Assembly (NCBI GenBank): GCA_030159075.1
Contig: BROG01000045.1
Location: forward strand, 698,501 to 762,500
Direction of reading: 5' to 3'
Origin: Atrina japonica
Taxonomy: Eukaryota; Mollusca; Bivalvia; Pterioida; Pinnidae
DNA length: 64,000 nucleotides
In this document: one piece after another, positions 32,500 to 45,800 of the stretch
Layout of the letters: every line of letters starts with the position of its first letter
How positions within the stretch are numbered: the stretch's first letter is position 1
Program-made: the position numbers and the translations under genes
Notes under the pieces: model-generated
Databases searched by the model: none
What the model was told of the DNA's origin: nothing
Seen by the model: only the letters and a program-made list of their open reading frames with translations

Positions 32500-34039
32500 A
32501 TAAGTAGTATGATAATGAGTAATGCAGAAAATGCAGTGTTAAATATTTGTAATGTGAATCTTTATGATTCCTTACGAATATTTAACTTAACTTTCTGAAT
32601 AGTTCAAATATTTTTTTTATGATTTTGTATTTTATGGATAAGAATCACTGTATAAGCAGAATTTTGAGTGTGGATTCAGTTTGGGCATTATTAGCGAGAG
32701 TGTTGAGATCGCTAAAATTGAATATCAATTCATTCCGCATCAGAGATAAGAGTCATTCATATGATTGTACACATGTAATTATGATTTACTGTTCTGACTA
32801 AAGTTCTGTGCTATAATTGTTGCTGTGTAAATAAGTCATGATATATTATAGCCTGATACGAATAAGTTCCAGAATTTTTTTTTGTTTGGAATCATTAAAT
32901 TGCTAAAATTATTTTTCGTTAAAATTATATACCATTTTTCAAGGACAAAACAGTAAATTTGCGTCTCACTAAAATTTTGGCTTATACGGTATTCTGTGTT
33001 AGGATGTTTTTGGTTTGTTGGTTGATGTATTGGAGTCTGTATGTCATGTGTCATACTTATGTTAATCTATGATAATTCCTTATTCATTGTACATATGAAA
33101 ACAAACTGTGCTTTTGTTTTAAATTTTACACATTTTATTATGGTGAGTGATATAGTGCTTTTGTTATTATAACCTTACAGATATTGTCATTTGTACATAA
33201 AACATTCGCATTCCCGTTTTAAAAGTTTTCTGATTATTATTACTCGGTGTTGAGTTGGTACCCGATTTCTAAAATATTTTGTTTGTCTACTTATTTCAAA
33301 AGATGAGCATATGTGGACTTTTCATTAATGATTTTTTTGGCATTAATCAATTCAGTGTATCATCTTGTATAAAAGGAGTATGGAAGTATTTCATCAATTA
33401 AGTTAAAACTTAGATTACAAAGTCAATTTTATGGATCCCTGGTGGATACTAATAGGAATTTGGAAAATAGGTACGTCCCTTAACAAATTGAGTACTTAAT
33501 GTTTGGTTTTAAATATAGTTACTTCCCCTTTACAAGCTGGACAACTGGTAGGTTTTAAATATTGTATATTGAAAATTTTTGTCCCTCGTTATTTCCGCCC
33601 TTTTATGACAGAAAACATAGTTACAATGTCTTAAATTTGCCCTAAATCACCATAGTTGCATGGGCGTCGTGTACATCTTGCCTCAATTATTTAGCTTGAA
33701 AATTTTGCTTTCATTTTGAATTCTCCTTCTCAACTAAGGTCGAAAATTAAACACAGCAAAAATATCCAGGCATACAGTATATTTGGTTCCCTTTACAAAT
33801 TGCTGTACTAATGCTGGGTTTACATTAAGCCAATGTCTTCATGGTTAAAAATGCATGAATCTCCATTAATTGTTGTAGGATTTTTTACATTTTCTTCACT
33901 TTCCTAAACTCTCGTTAGGTTTGTTTCGATCTATAGCATTTTGTCATGAAGTCAACATGATTCTGGTCAGGATCTGCCATCATGTTCCCTCGAGTTCTCT
34001 TACAATCACAACAATATACTATTACTTTCTTTAAGGTTC
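32500..34039. other. Region downstream of RNF13, nothing firm
   Basis: No gene seen. A TAGCTTGAAAATTTTGCTTTC block at 33700 recurs near 29910, so at least part is dispersed repeat. Confidence 0.5.
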
Positions 34040-34280
34040 ACATTAGGGTCTCCTTGGCCAAGTGGCTAGAGCATTTTGCTTTAAAATTGCAGATTCGAGC
34101 CCTGCTGGAACTTAAGCTGAATTTGAAACAAAGTTTGCCAGTTTACTTGCGGAAGGCCAGTGGTCTCTCCCCAGGTAGGCTACACTGTAACCAAGTTCTC
34201 TTCATTATTAAAAACTGGCTGCCACCATATAGCAAAAATATTGTTGTGTGGCTGTAAACACCCTAAAAACAAACAAAAAT
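34040..34280 (+). mobile_element. tRNA-derived SINE
   Basis: GGTCTCCTTGGCCAAGTGGC and GCAGATTCGAGCCCTGCT resemble A- and B-box regions of a Leu/Ser-type tRNA. The body ends TAAAAACTGGCTGCCACC then ATATTGTTGTGTGGCTG, the same tail as the copy at 47865. Confidence 0.65.
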
Positions 34281-35097
34281 ATGTTTAGATCTCTAACATT
34301 CATTAAGTTCTGTTAACTCTTTCACCCCTAAAGACACATTTGGAGTGGTCTAAATATCATTGATCTACAGAAGAGTCCATGTTTTTCAGGGGGGTGATGA
34401 GTTAACATCAGTATTTAAGCAAGATTGCCATGCTTGGTGTATAAAAATAATTGTGGGGATTACCTGTTGGAATCTTTGTGAAAGTTGAAGGAATTATGTC
34501 TTTAAGTTCACCATGATTCCCTGTGATGACGCATTTAGGTCTGTTAAGCTCTACTACAATTTCCAGTCTTTCATGCTCTCTCAAGATTTGTTGTCAAATA
34601 ATAATAGTGGCAAAATGTTTTGAGGCAGAGATTTTGTCACAATCATTATGGACGTGTTTCCTCAAGATCACCATGATTCAAACCCATAACCCTAATCATA
34701 TTTCTCTCAAACTGTGGAGATTAAACATAAGAGTCAATGTAAACCCAACATTATGATGGCTGAATTAGATGATCAATGCATATAAATCTAAAGTGACTGT
34801 GATATAGACAACAGGAAGTAGAAAACCTGTTACATGTTAGATTTGATTTGTAGCAGTCAAATATGTATTCTCATTGGAGAAAAAATAATGTCAGTAACAA
34901 ATTTGAAATTCACCAATTTTATTAATGTTCTCCGTTTTTATTTTGCAACCACTCTCAACCCACACACATTTCAAGACCAGTGCTATTAGTAATTATCCTG
35001 TCTGTTTGCATTAAGCAAATACATGTATTACAATAGGATTTTGTTTAAGACTACTGGATTGTAAAAAGTAATGGTTACACTACTGGTATAATTTTAG

Positions 35098-35400
35098 CTT
35101 TTTTTTTTTTAGCTTGTTGAGACAAAATATGGCCTGGAGAGCTAATGTTATGGGCGTCCTTGTCCATCAACAAAATCTTTAACTGTGGCTATATATATTT
35201 AAATATAAAGAATAGAGTTTTATAATACTTCACATGTACAATTCTTAAGATCAACCCTTTTGCATGGTACAGGATTTTTCGCCTCATGACCTAGATAATG
35301 CCATTTGACCTACTTCTTAAAACGAGTCAAAATTTTAGTATCCGAGATGCAATGCTGTAACTTATGAGCTACATTGTCTTCTGACAATTTTTGCTTCTTT
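35098..35400. repeat. Dispersed repeat, relative of 24909-25375
   Basis: Shares GGAGAGCTAATG near its start, a 'tttgacctac' block and a 'cattgtcttctgacaatttt' end with the copy in RNF13 intron 3. Confidence 0.4.
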
Positions 35401-36204
35401 TTTTCCCCATGACATTTTGTCTTGTCCTAGAGTTAATTACCGTCTCTTCAGGACATTCTGATGTCGACATTTTTGTGAACCTCAAAGGCAGAGATGATTT
35501 GATACTTCATTCAAACAAACTTTGATGCCACAAAGATCACAGATCTGAGGTTATATTGTTTTCATCTGTCCAGTTTTCTATTTCCTCATTATTTCTGAAC
35601 CAAAAATAAGAGTTCATGTATTTATATTTTGCAAATTACAGAATTGTTTTAGCTTGTCATCATAAATGTTCAGAAACAAATAAAATTTGAAAAAAATTAA
35701 TTTATTTGGATTAATAGGACATTGCTAATAAGCATTCAAGCCTGGCATACTAGACAGAGAGCAACTATGTGTGATGGAGTTCTGTTTGTCATATTTGGAC
35801 CATGTGTGATGGAGTTGTTCATTAGAGTGCAACAATGTGTGTTGGAGTTCTCTTTGACAAACACAGCTTGCATGGCTTCATTGTGGCTAACACTTGCCAT
35901 TTAAGTATACTCAATTATCAATGTGATGAGAGTGTTTGAGTGGTCATTCCAGTATCTAGTCCATAAATACCAATTATTGTAGTGGAAATTGAAATATCAT
36001 ATGTAACAAAATGCTGTTATGAAGAAGTCTTTTAATAAAAGATTATTTAGATTTGGTGTCGTCATTATTTCTTCACGTAATGTTGTGTCTGTACTCTCAT
36101 CAATCTTTGGTGTTTTATATCCCACATCTACTTTTCACCTGTGCTATGGACTTGCCCCATTGCAGCGAGGGTTCCTTTCACACAGGATCTTGGTTTAAAA
36201 CTTT
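35401..36204. other. Intergenic, nothing recognised
   Basis: No supported gene. Short repeats of TGTGTGATGGAGTT occur at 35768-35845. Confidence 0.5.
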
Positions 36205-37038
36205 GCCCATGAGACCTGTGACGCTGAGCACTTGACCTTGTCCATCAGACCTGTGACACTGAACACTTGACCTTGTCCAAGAGAACTGTGACACTGAGCA
36301 CTTGACCTTGTCCATGTGACCTGTGACACTGAACACTTGACCTTGTCCAAAGGACCTGTGATGCTGAGCACTTGACCTTGTCCATGTGACCTGTGACACT
36401 GAACACTTGACCTTGTCCAAGAGAACTGTGACACTGAGCACTTGACCTTGTCCATGTGACCTGTGACACTGAACACTTGACCTTGTCCAAAGGACCTGTG
36501 AACTGAGCACTTGACCTTGTCCAAGTGACCTGTGACACTGAACACTTGACCTTGTCCAAAGGACCTGTGATGCTGAGCACTTGACCTTGTCCAAGTGACC
36601 TGTGACACTTTGAACACCTTGTCCAAGTGATGCTGAGCACTTGACCTTGTCCAAGAGAACTGTGATGCTGAGCACTTGACCTTGTCCATGTGACCTGTGA
36701 CACTGAGCACTTGACCTTGTCCATCAGACCTGTGACACTGAACACTTGACCTTGTCCAAGAGAACTGAGCACTTGACCTTGTCTATGAGACCTGTGACAC
36801 TGAGCACTTGTCCAAGAGAACTGTGATAGAGCACTTGACCTTGTCTATGAGACCTGACACTGAACACTTGACCTTGTCTATGAGACCTGTGACACTGAGC
36901 ACTTGACCTTGTCCAAGAGAACTGTGACACTGAGCACTTGACCTTGTCCAAGAGAACTGTGACACTGAGCACTTGAACTTGTCCAAAAGACCTGATATTG
37001 AGCTTTTGACCTTGTCCAAAAAACCTGCGATGCTGAGT
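36205..37038. repeat. 35-bp minisatellite, about 24 units
   Basis: Unit approximately CTTGACCTTGTCCAAGAGAA then CTGTGACACTGAGCA, with variants (ccatgtgacc, ccaaaggacc). Since 35 is not a multiple of three, all three minus-strand frames cycle through it, giving long but meaningless frames. It lies between the convergent RNF13 and TBL1 genes. Confidence 0.95.
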
Positions 37039-37362
37039 CCCAAGTCAATTATCACAAGATATCTTTGGTATGACCCAGCACAAGAAATCAAATTTGGAAC
37101 CTTCTACTTGTGCAGCCAATTCTGTAACACTGTGCTACTGAGTGATTCTCTGCACTAAATGTACAACATTTTATTTATTTGTTTTGGTTTTGAAGAATAG
37201 AGTGAACAAGAATTGAGGTTAGTTTGTTTTATCACAGATTTTAATGGTGGATGAGAAAACACTTACATGTAGAAAGGATTAAGTTCTCAAGCCCATGGCA
37301 AGAAAATATTAAAATTCCTGACATTAAGGTTCCAGTTAAGTGTAGCAGTGCAGAAGGCATCA

Positions 37363-37430
37363 GTCCAGATAGCTCAGTTGGTGAGAGTGTCCTACTAGTG
37401 TTTCTGGGTTCGATTCCCAGTCTAGCTGCA
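37363..37430 (+). mobile_element. tRNA-like sequence, SINE head, copy 1
   Basis: A box TAGCTCAGTTGG at 37370 and B box GGTTCGATTCC at 37407 both fit consensus exactly. The acceptor stem pairs at only about five of seven positions, so I call it a SINE head or tRNA pseudogene. Confidence 0.6.
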
Positions 37431-37557
37431 CATTTTCCCTCACCTACTACATTTGGAGCTGAACTAAGTAACTCATTGTGGTGTGTGTTAGGAGGCTTAT
37501 TGAATTCTGGGGTAAAAAATCTTACTAAATGGGAAGAGTGTAGCAAGGCAGAGGGTT

Positions 37558-37640
37558 TTGGCTCGGATAGCTCAGTAGGTAAAAGCATCCTGCTAGTGTT
37601 AGAAGTTCCTGGGTTCAATTCCTGGTCTGGTCACACATTT
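37558..37640 (+). mobile_element. tRNA-like sequence, SINE head, copy 2
   Basis: GGATAGCTCAGTAGG and GGGTTCAATTCCTGG give A and B boxes with one or two changes from copy 1, about 200 bp downstream. GTGCAGAAGG/GGCAGAGGG-like leader sequence precedes both. Confidence 0.55.
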
Positions 37641-39059
37641 TTCCTTCCCTGCTACAAAAGTTTGAGCCTGTGTTGACCAGAGGCAAGAGGCACGACTAAA
37701 GTTGCAATGCTTAAACTCGGCCTCGGAGATCCAAGAAAACTGGCAAAATTCCCCACATATTAAATCAAGGTTCCAGTGAAGTTTGAACCTGTGTTGACCA
37801 GAAGCGAGAGGCATGACTAAAGTTGCAATGCTTAAACTTGACCTTGGAGGCATGACTTAAAGTACAATGCATTAACTCTGCCATGGAGGTCCAAAGAATG
37901 GTAGGTATAAACATGCAGAAATTATAAATAAGACAAGTTGTTTTTACAAAGTAGATCTGTATTTTGACAGACATTTTTCAACACCCTAAAAACATGACAT
38001 CATCTACAATTAATAATGATCATTCACACACAAATTTGACAAATTTTATCATGGCATTTATGTTGTGTTTACAAATAATTTTTACATCGAGGATGACTCC
38101 AAGCCCACACTTCATACATACGCACATACAATCATCACATACATCTGCTATCACAAAGTCTCGTTCTTGGGATTCCATATCCATACCTACAAAAGAGTTG
38201 GCCACCTGTAAAAATCAATTATCTTTAACAGAAAAAAAATTTATGACACTGAAAAAACATTTTTGCTCAAGATTGTACATGAGACAAGACATCTTGTTTG
38301 TACAAACAAAACATCAATAAAATTTGATAGGATCCGTAAAATCTGAATGATAGTAAGTGACAAGTTTGATTTACAGTAGGGTAACAGCAAGTTAGTACTT
38401 CCTTTGACTTGTACTGATAATATAGGCTCCCAAGTCTATTTAATTCTAAGACATTGTTATTACATACACTACAACAATGCAGTTAAACATCTAAAAGTTT
38501 ATGAGAACTTCTGAAGACAGCCAAATCACAAAGAATAAATATACATTTGTGGGAAAAAAATTTGAATTTTCTACTTTCAATATGGAGTTGGCGACAACGT
38601 AATCTAGGGGGCATACGTGTAGGTTTAGCAGAAAAAATCATATTTTCAATGAGCTTTTCATTATTTTAATAAAATCAATTAATTAACAAATACAGAAGAC
38701 ACCAATCATAGTATAAAATTTGGATGTATAATGTTCTCTTTCTGAATTTTTTTTTCTACCCTTAAGTCTTGACCAGTTATATTAGATTTGCAAATACAAC
38801 ATACAGTATCTGGTTTAATTATCATTTGTTAAGTACCTGGGAAAAAAAAAAGTCAAACTTGAATTTTCATTTTCACATTTTTAAAGACCACATAATTTTC
38901 AAAAGAAAAAATTAGAAAATTTTCAAGACATGATCCCCTGACATCAGAATTTACCATAAGTAAACGTAAAGTCAGAGACAGTAATGATAAAAAATACAAA
39001 AATAAAAGGAAAAAAAACTTTGACCCAGAAAAACTAACAGCAGGATACTTTCAAATCTG

Positions 39060-39155
39060 CCCCCTCCATTATCTGAAGGCATTATCTCCAGTGAATCTCC
39101 TTGACACCCCCCTCCATTATCTGATGGCATTATCTCCAGTGAATCTCCTTGACTG
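39060..39155. repeat. 48-bp tandem duplication
   Basis: Two copies of a unit with CCCTCCATTATCTGAAGGCA and TCTCCAGTGAATCTCC, differing at about two bases. Confidence 0.95.
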
Positions 39156-40225
39156 TTCATTTAGAAGTTACTATAAAACTACTCCCCACAGGGGGGGGGG
39201 GGAGAGAGCTTAACAATAATACTACACAAATCATCAGAGTATTATGTAAACATACCAAAAAAAAAAAACCACTAACATAGTGCTCCAAATTGTATGTTTT
39301 TATTTGTCAAAATAATATATAACCAGGTGGCAGACCTCATCCATACTTATTAACTTCATTGAAGTTGAACAATTACAATAGCTGCCATTTGAAGGTATAC
39401 AGGCTGAATGGATGACTGAAACTGTCAAAAGAACAAACCAAGAACAAACCCACTTCCATGACAACTGCACATATTTTCATCCTCGATACTTTCATCAACA
39501 AAAGATCTATCTTTTAACTGTCATAAATAAACCAAAATAAACAGTAATAGCAAATGAGTGTGTTCAAATCGACAGGTCTGAAAATGCTTTTTTACTTATC
39601 TCAATGAAATGATGCCTTGTGTACATGCTCTATATGGGAAAGAAAAAATTCTTTGGTTAAATGTATTTGTAAGCGACTATTGAATTCATTGTATATTAAC
39701 CCATCACAATAGAATATATCTTTAATTTAATCCAGTAAAACTGGAGAGCACACACACATATTCTGGAGTTGTGGCTTCTGAGTCAAATTACACACAATTT
39801 ATTTTTTAAAAGTTAATTCAAATGAAAATGAAAATATCTTTTCGAGTGTTTTTAGCTTAAACAAATTGGCCAAATTTGGGATGCTCAACAATGATTTACA
39901 GTTTTATATAAGTTTTATAAGGTCAATGCATATAACACTAATCAATGAAAAAAAACCAAAGAACACAATTCAAAGCTTATCTTTTCAAAGCTGTAAGGAT
40001 ATTTGTAATGGATTACAACCAAAAATTCCTGTTAATATTCCCATTCACTGTAATTCACCATCGACAAACCCTGAAAAACAATGGACTCAATAACTTGGAC
40101 CAGTCCAAATGCCACTATGTTACAGAAAGACAAAAGTGCAACTTCCCAAAACTCAACTTCATTCTCACCGGTAAATCTGTTCTGATTTTGGAGCATTTTT
40201 TTCTTGGAAGTCAACCAAAAGGCAA

Positions 40226-40351
40226 TGATTCCAGTTTCAAACACTGGCATATTTATAATAGACATATGTAAAGATCAATTTGATCTCAGTGATTCCAGTT
40301 TCAAACACTGGCATATTTATAATAGACATATGTAAAGATCAATTTGATCTC
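40226..40351. repeat. 64-bp tandem duplication
   Basis: TGATTCCAGTTTCAAACACT starts at 40226 and again at 40290. The copies are virtually identical, so the event is recent. Confidence 0.95.
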
Positions 40352-42530
40352 GGTATTTATTTTAACTGTTACTTCTCATGTTTTCAGAACTTCAAATTCA
40401 AACTTTATCATTTTTGTTCCATTATTTACCACTTTGAAGTTTAAGTAAGGTAGACCGATATGAATTGGACCTATGACAGACAACTTTAGGCAATAGTAAT
40501 ATAAAGCCGAAAAAGTGATATGTGTTTGGATTTACATGGATTGGTTATTCAGAAGTTATTTTGAACTTGATGGGAAATGACTGAACTTTGTTAAGATGAT
40601 TTGTAGCAAAATGAAATTGGTTTTCAGAAGGATCAGTGTTTGGAAGTTGCACAATAAGTTGTTTATGTTTAATTCCCTTTATATTTTCAAAGACTGATTT
40701 GATAATATGCTATCATTCATTAATATGTTATAGCAGATGCCGACACAATTCACAGGAACAGATGCATGGAAATACTTCCAGCACTTTATAATCTACAAAA
40801 CTTTTAAATTGCTATTGCAACAACAATTTCATATCTTGATATGAATTGTTTTGAAGAGCTTCGTAAGTACTCCCATGAAATACTGTTGAAATTACTAGTG
40901 TAGAGTTCTACTAACTTAATTCTATTTGTAGAAACCTACAATTCTACCACAAAAGAAATTATAAATTCATAAATGAAAACAAGGATATAAAAATATTTAT
41001 GTGTGGTTTGATTTTTCTCAATGTAACACACAACTCATCTATCATAATGACTTTCATAGAAATCGGTAGTTTTGTTGGGAACTGAAGTTTCGTTGTTTAC
41101 TGTGGACAGTTCTTATAATTACAAGTATCAGCTGACATCCATATATACACTCATACACACTTACTACACACATTCTTATAAAGAAACTGTGATTCTGTGT
41201 TATACAACATAAATCTTTGGAATCCTTGGATATATTTTCAGTTCTGTATTATTTTGTAATGTTAACCCTGGTCTTCTTTCCATCCCTTATTTCATTTCTT
41301 TCAAAGTACTTTTTAATGTACATAGAAGTGGTCTTACATGCATTATAATTTGTCTTCAAAGGGTGTTAACTTGGGTAACAGACCCATGTAAATTCTTTAT
41401 TCGTTTCCTTTTTTCATATTCAATAACTTACAGTATTTTTATTCTCACATGAAAAAGTAAATTTTAATTCAAACACTTTGCTAGAAAAAAAAACCAACAA
41501 GGAAATTGGCATTCTTCATGTTGTTGTTGTAAATTTTTGTTTCATTATTATTATATTGCTATTGTATGATGAATCTCTCTCACAATTGGTCAAAACAGAA
41601 ATGTTTTGTTAATCATATTATTTTTGGTCTCACCACTGGGAAGGTGTACAGAGAACAAGATACAGCATAACAACACAGAGACATAGTTAAACTAAAGGTC
41701 AATCATACCCTGTCACAGTTTAAACAATGGAATTAAATGTATCTTCTTTTTTTGTCTTTTTTTCATTTTCGTTTAGGGGAAGGGGGGTGCTGTGACAGAC
41801 AACTGTCACAACACATTTGAGATCTTGTTGGGAAATGTACACACTCACTACATATTAAGATTTAGAATCACAAACATACACTGTTATCATTTGGTCCACA
41901 ACAGAATAATTACATAGAACTACAACGCAGCAACCTCCCAATGTTCTCAAATGAAGGTGAAATGATGCTTGAAAAAAAAATTCCATGATAAATTAGGAAA
42001 ACATTTGACTTGATCTAATTTTCATCTAGCCACTGCAAAAAAAAAAACAGTACAAGAGAAAGGAGGTAATGCATTTCCAATTCTTTGTTAGATAAAATTA
42101 AGGAGGTATTATCTTAACCCTTGATCTTTTGATCAGCATTGATATCCTTTTTCATCAATGCATTTATCAAATGCATGTTGTTATATCCCAACGCATTATT
42201 TTTGAATAAATAAAAAGTGTTGGCATTATATTCTGACATGGAAGTTAACATCCCACAACATACTGTCATATTCCAGGAAAGTGTGTTCCAAAAACATCTT
42301 GGTATGAACAATCATGTCTGTGGTAAGACTTGTTATCTAATATTCTACTGAGATGTGTTAATGCTGCCATTGTCTCCGTTTGACGATTTTCTTGATCAGG
42401 CAACATCAAATCCCTATGCTTGCAACGAGTGAGTCAACATTGAACATGTTTCTTCAACATCGTCACCCATATGAATATGGCCGATTTTCCCCATGGTAAC
42501 ATTCACGCTGGTTTAACACAAGATGGTGCT

Positions 42531-42536
42531 TTTATT
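42531..42536 (-). terminator. TBL1XR1: Candidate TBL1 polyadenylation signal AATAAA
   Basis: TTTATT on the plus strand, 250 bp past the stop codon. More distal candidates exist near 41396, 40356, 39800 and 39299, so the 3' UTR length is open. Confidence 0.3.
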
Positions 42537-42785
42537 TGTCACTGAAACATTCCTCCACACAAAATTAAACTTCCATAACTACAGGTACATGTATTTACTT
42601 TACATTTCCATCCATCTGTTAGCACTAATCCAAGGACAGCCAAAGGCTGACACACAAAGATTTTTTTAAAGTCAAACAAGGACTGTTACATTTGTTTGAC
42701 ATATCACAGACTAGCAGTGACATAGTCCATCAGCATCAGCCATACTTCATCTGATACAGACTGAGGTAGTCCCAGCATCACAGTG

Positions 42786-42812
42786 TCACTTTCGTAAATC
42801 CAAAACAAACAC
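42786..42812 (-). CDS. TBL1XR1: TBL1 terminal coding exon (27 bases)
   Basis: Encodes only VFVLDLRK and TGA, the invariant carboxy terminus that closes the last blade. Acceptor ctttttcag. Too short to be found without the family match. Confidence 0.93.
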   Translation of the reverse strand: MFVLDLRK

Positions 42813-45800
42813 CTGAAAAAGAATTCACAAAACTATCAAATCAGAAAAAGTAACTTCGATATGGCCTGGACAAATAAAATCAACAAAAGAGAGTAAGTCT
42901 AAATACAATGTTAGTACAGTAATATCCATATAACCTGGCTGAGTTGAGTCTCGTTAACCCTTTGTTTTAAATTTAGGTGATACATTAAAATTACACCGGC
43001 AAATGTAATCATTCCCACTTGCCATCATGTGTATGACTATCCAGTTCATAATAAAGCAATTTCTCCTGTGAAGCTCCGACATTCTGAAAAGTGACTAGAA
43101 TCAACCGTATGATAATCAAAAGGTTATTCTGCCAATCCATGTTATGTGAATCGGACAATAGAGGTGCCATTTGTAAATGTGACACTCATGTATGCTTGAT
43201 GAACCAAATATGGTGAGCCTAAAACGTTTTTATCCTGCAAGTTTTCAAAAACTTGTTTATAGTGCATACATCCCCAGGTTCAATCAGGATTTGTCTCCCT
43301 TTATCTCACTTCTTTCAATAGTAAACAAGAAGTGCTCCTCCGTTCTCTTGTTTGGAAAAGTTTCAATGCATTACAATGTACACTCAGCAACTTTGGGGAA
43401 ACATACTAAAATTTTGGGGGAAATGTAATTATTTTTTTAAGGGGATTTGCCTTAAAACGACTGTATATTTCTTGTATGTATAGGGATTCAGTATTCTTTC
43501 TTGTAATTATTTTTCTAAGGGGATTTGCCTTAAAACAACTGTATATTTCTTGTATGTATAGGGATTCAGTATTCTTTCTTGTAATTATTTTTCTATGGGG
43601 ATTTGCCTTAAAACGACTGTATATTTCTTGTATGTATAGGGATTCAGTATTCTTTCTTGTGACATACAACCAAGCAACTAATGATAAATGTAAGAGACAC
43701 TTACTGATCCATCAGACGCACTGGCACCAACTTTATCTCCCCGGTGATTCCAACATACTTCAAATATCCCACCTGTACCTCTGTAACTATGAACCAGTTG
43801 TCCACTCTGTAAATACAACAGTCAATTAGTACTCTCCTTGGAGTTAGGTTAAGAGGAAGAAATAAGTAAAAATTGAGAAATTACTACAATTTTGAATAGA
43901 AAACTGCTTATCAAAACAGATTTCAGGGATATCAAAGACTTGGTTTTAAGAATAGGGGATTAAGTATTTTAATCAGCTATTTATCAACTTTCTTAAATGG
44001 GATAGAGTTTGCGTCATAGATGATATAATAAAAGAACTTAACACAATTTTCTCATTTCTGAAGTGAGCTGCGTGGAGAGTATTAGTCTTTAAATCAGATC
44101 ATAGCTGGCAATTCTAGGTTGCAATGGCATGTAATTGCAAAAACTATTGAAAATAGATATTGCTCAGGAAGACATCAATATAACAGAAGTTTCACAGGGT
44201 CACCATGGCTGGAAGGTTACAGCATCGTGCTTTGGACCAAATCTCTCATTATTTCTAGTTAACAAGGGTAAAGTTCCCTGTCATATCAGCTGACTGCATC
44301 TGAAAATTTACTTGTGAAAATTGGATGTCAATGTACACGAGTAACTGAAAAATTACTGAGTGTGGCATAAAATACCAAAACATCAAGGGATACTGATAGG
44401 ACCAATGATGTTGGGATGGCAATTTCTCTTAAGTATTCTCACTACTCATCAGCATATTCATACACTGGACTGAAAGACTGATGTGAATTTGAGTCCATTG
44501 TCATTCAAGGGAAGATAAATTAATTTCATTTTCTTACAAATGTAGAAATACAGACAAAGTTTGAAGGTAATTCTGAATTAGATATATCCTTGCATCCTTG
44601 CTTACCTGTACATTCCAAATATGGACACATTTGTCAAATGAGCCACTAGCTAAATATTTTCCATCGGGACTGAACGCAACACTATATACAGGCTCTTGAT
44701 GCTTTGTTAGCGTGTGTAGACATCTTCCTTGTTCAACTTCCCATAATCTCACCGTGGAATCAAAAGATGCACTGTAATGCACAACAAAAAGGCAATTATT
44801 CCAATTGTAAACAAAATCAATATTTATCAATATAAGAACAAGGCAAACTTAATTGTCATCCTGTGGGAAACTATATGCAGCTCATACACAAAAGTGTATA
44901 AAAAAATGTCTCTGACAAAAAATTATAGAGGATATTTAATCAAACACTTTATCTACCTAAAATGTGTAGCTGCATCAAATATTGCATCGAGGCTTTGTGA
45001 GGAAATGAAAAATAATAGTCCAGGACAAAACACACAGAGGGATGGACACAGGACACACCTATAGTCCCACTGGAATCTGGTGGTGGTCTAATAAGATGTA
45101 TGGTAACTGTGAAACATGGGATTGATCCTAGGTACAGCAAAGACTGGGACAAAGTTCAACATTCACTTTGGGCTTTTCCAGAAAAAAAGTCTCTGGGGGC
45201 GGGCAGAATGCCACTGATAAAAAAATGTGATGATGGGGGGTAACAATGCATTTAAAATGTGTTGGTTGGGGTATGAATAAAGAAATAAAATGCATTGGGG
45301 TGGGGTTAATACTAATTTTAAAATGGGCATTCGACCCTGCACTGCCCTCATCGGTGATTAGTGTCTCGTATTTTTATCAGTCACCTGTCACATATTTGTA
45401 TAATTTCACTTCTTTTCCGGTCATTAATTACATTTATGGGATCGCTTTGTATGAAAATGACAAAACACACTTTATTTTTTCCCTATTATTAAGTTATTTG
45501 ACGTTATATTTTTATATAACATTATCAATTACACACTGGCATCTTAAAAGTTATAGAGTGATAAACACATGTTTTAGTGAATATCAATATAGATATTTGC
45601 TTTATATAAGTTTTTAGTTTTTAAATAAAAATGGAGATAAGTCAGTCAAAACATTTGAAACTAATTAACAGTTCTTTTTTACAGTATTGAAATGTCAAAA
45701 CCATGTCACAAACAATAAAAAGAGTAAGGCCAAGATGTACATTTTTGCTGAAGGATAGAAACATCAAAATATAAACCCCAAAACCTTGGATTCTATGATC

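Larger units (their letters stand above)
37641..42530. other. Between the convergent genes, mostly unassigned
   Basis: No coding exon recognised. Repeats: a 'gaggcatgactaaagttgcaatgcttaaac' type sequence occurs at about 37687 and 37808. Two small tandem duplications (39060, 40226) are listed separately. Much of the right part may be TBL1 3' UTR if a distal polyadenylation site is used. Confidence 0.5.

Noticed and set aside
36178..37091. Long overlapping minus-strand frames of 102-175 codons
   Set aside because: All three frames cycle through the same 35-bp minisatellite; no start context or protein family supports any of them.
37363..37640. Genuine tRNA genes
   Set aside because: Boxes fit but acceptor stems do not pair fully, and similar heads with SINE bodies occur elsewhere in the window.
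43406..43829. Open frames on both strands around 43.5 kb
   Set aside because: Artefact of three 78-bp repeats; the real coding segment here is the minus-strand TBL1 exon at 43705-43806.
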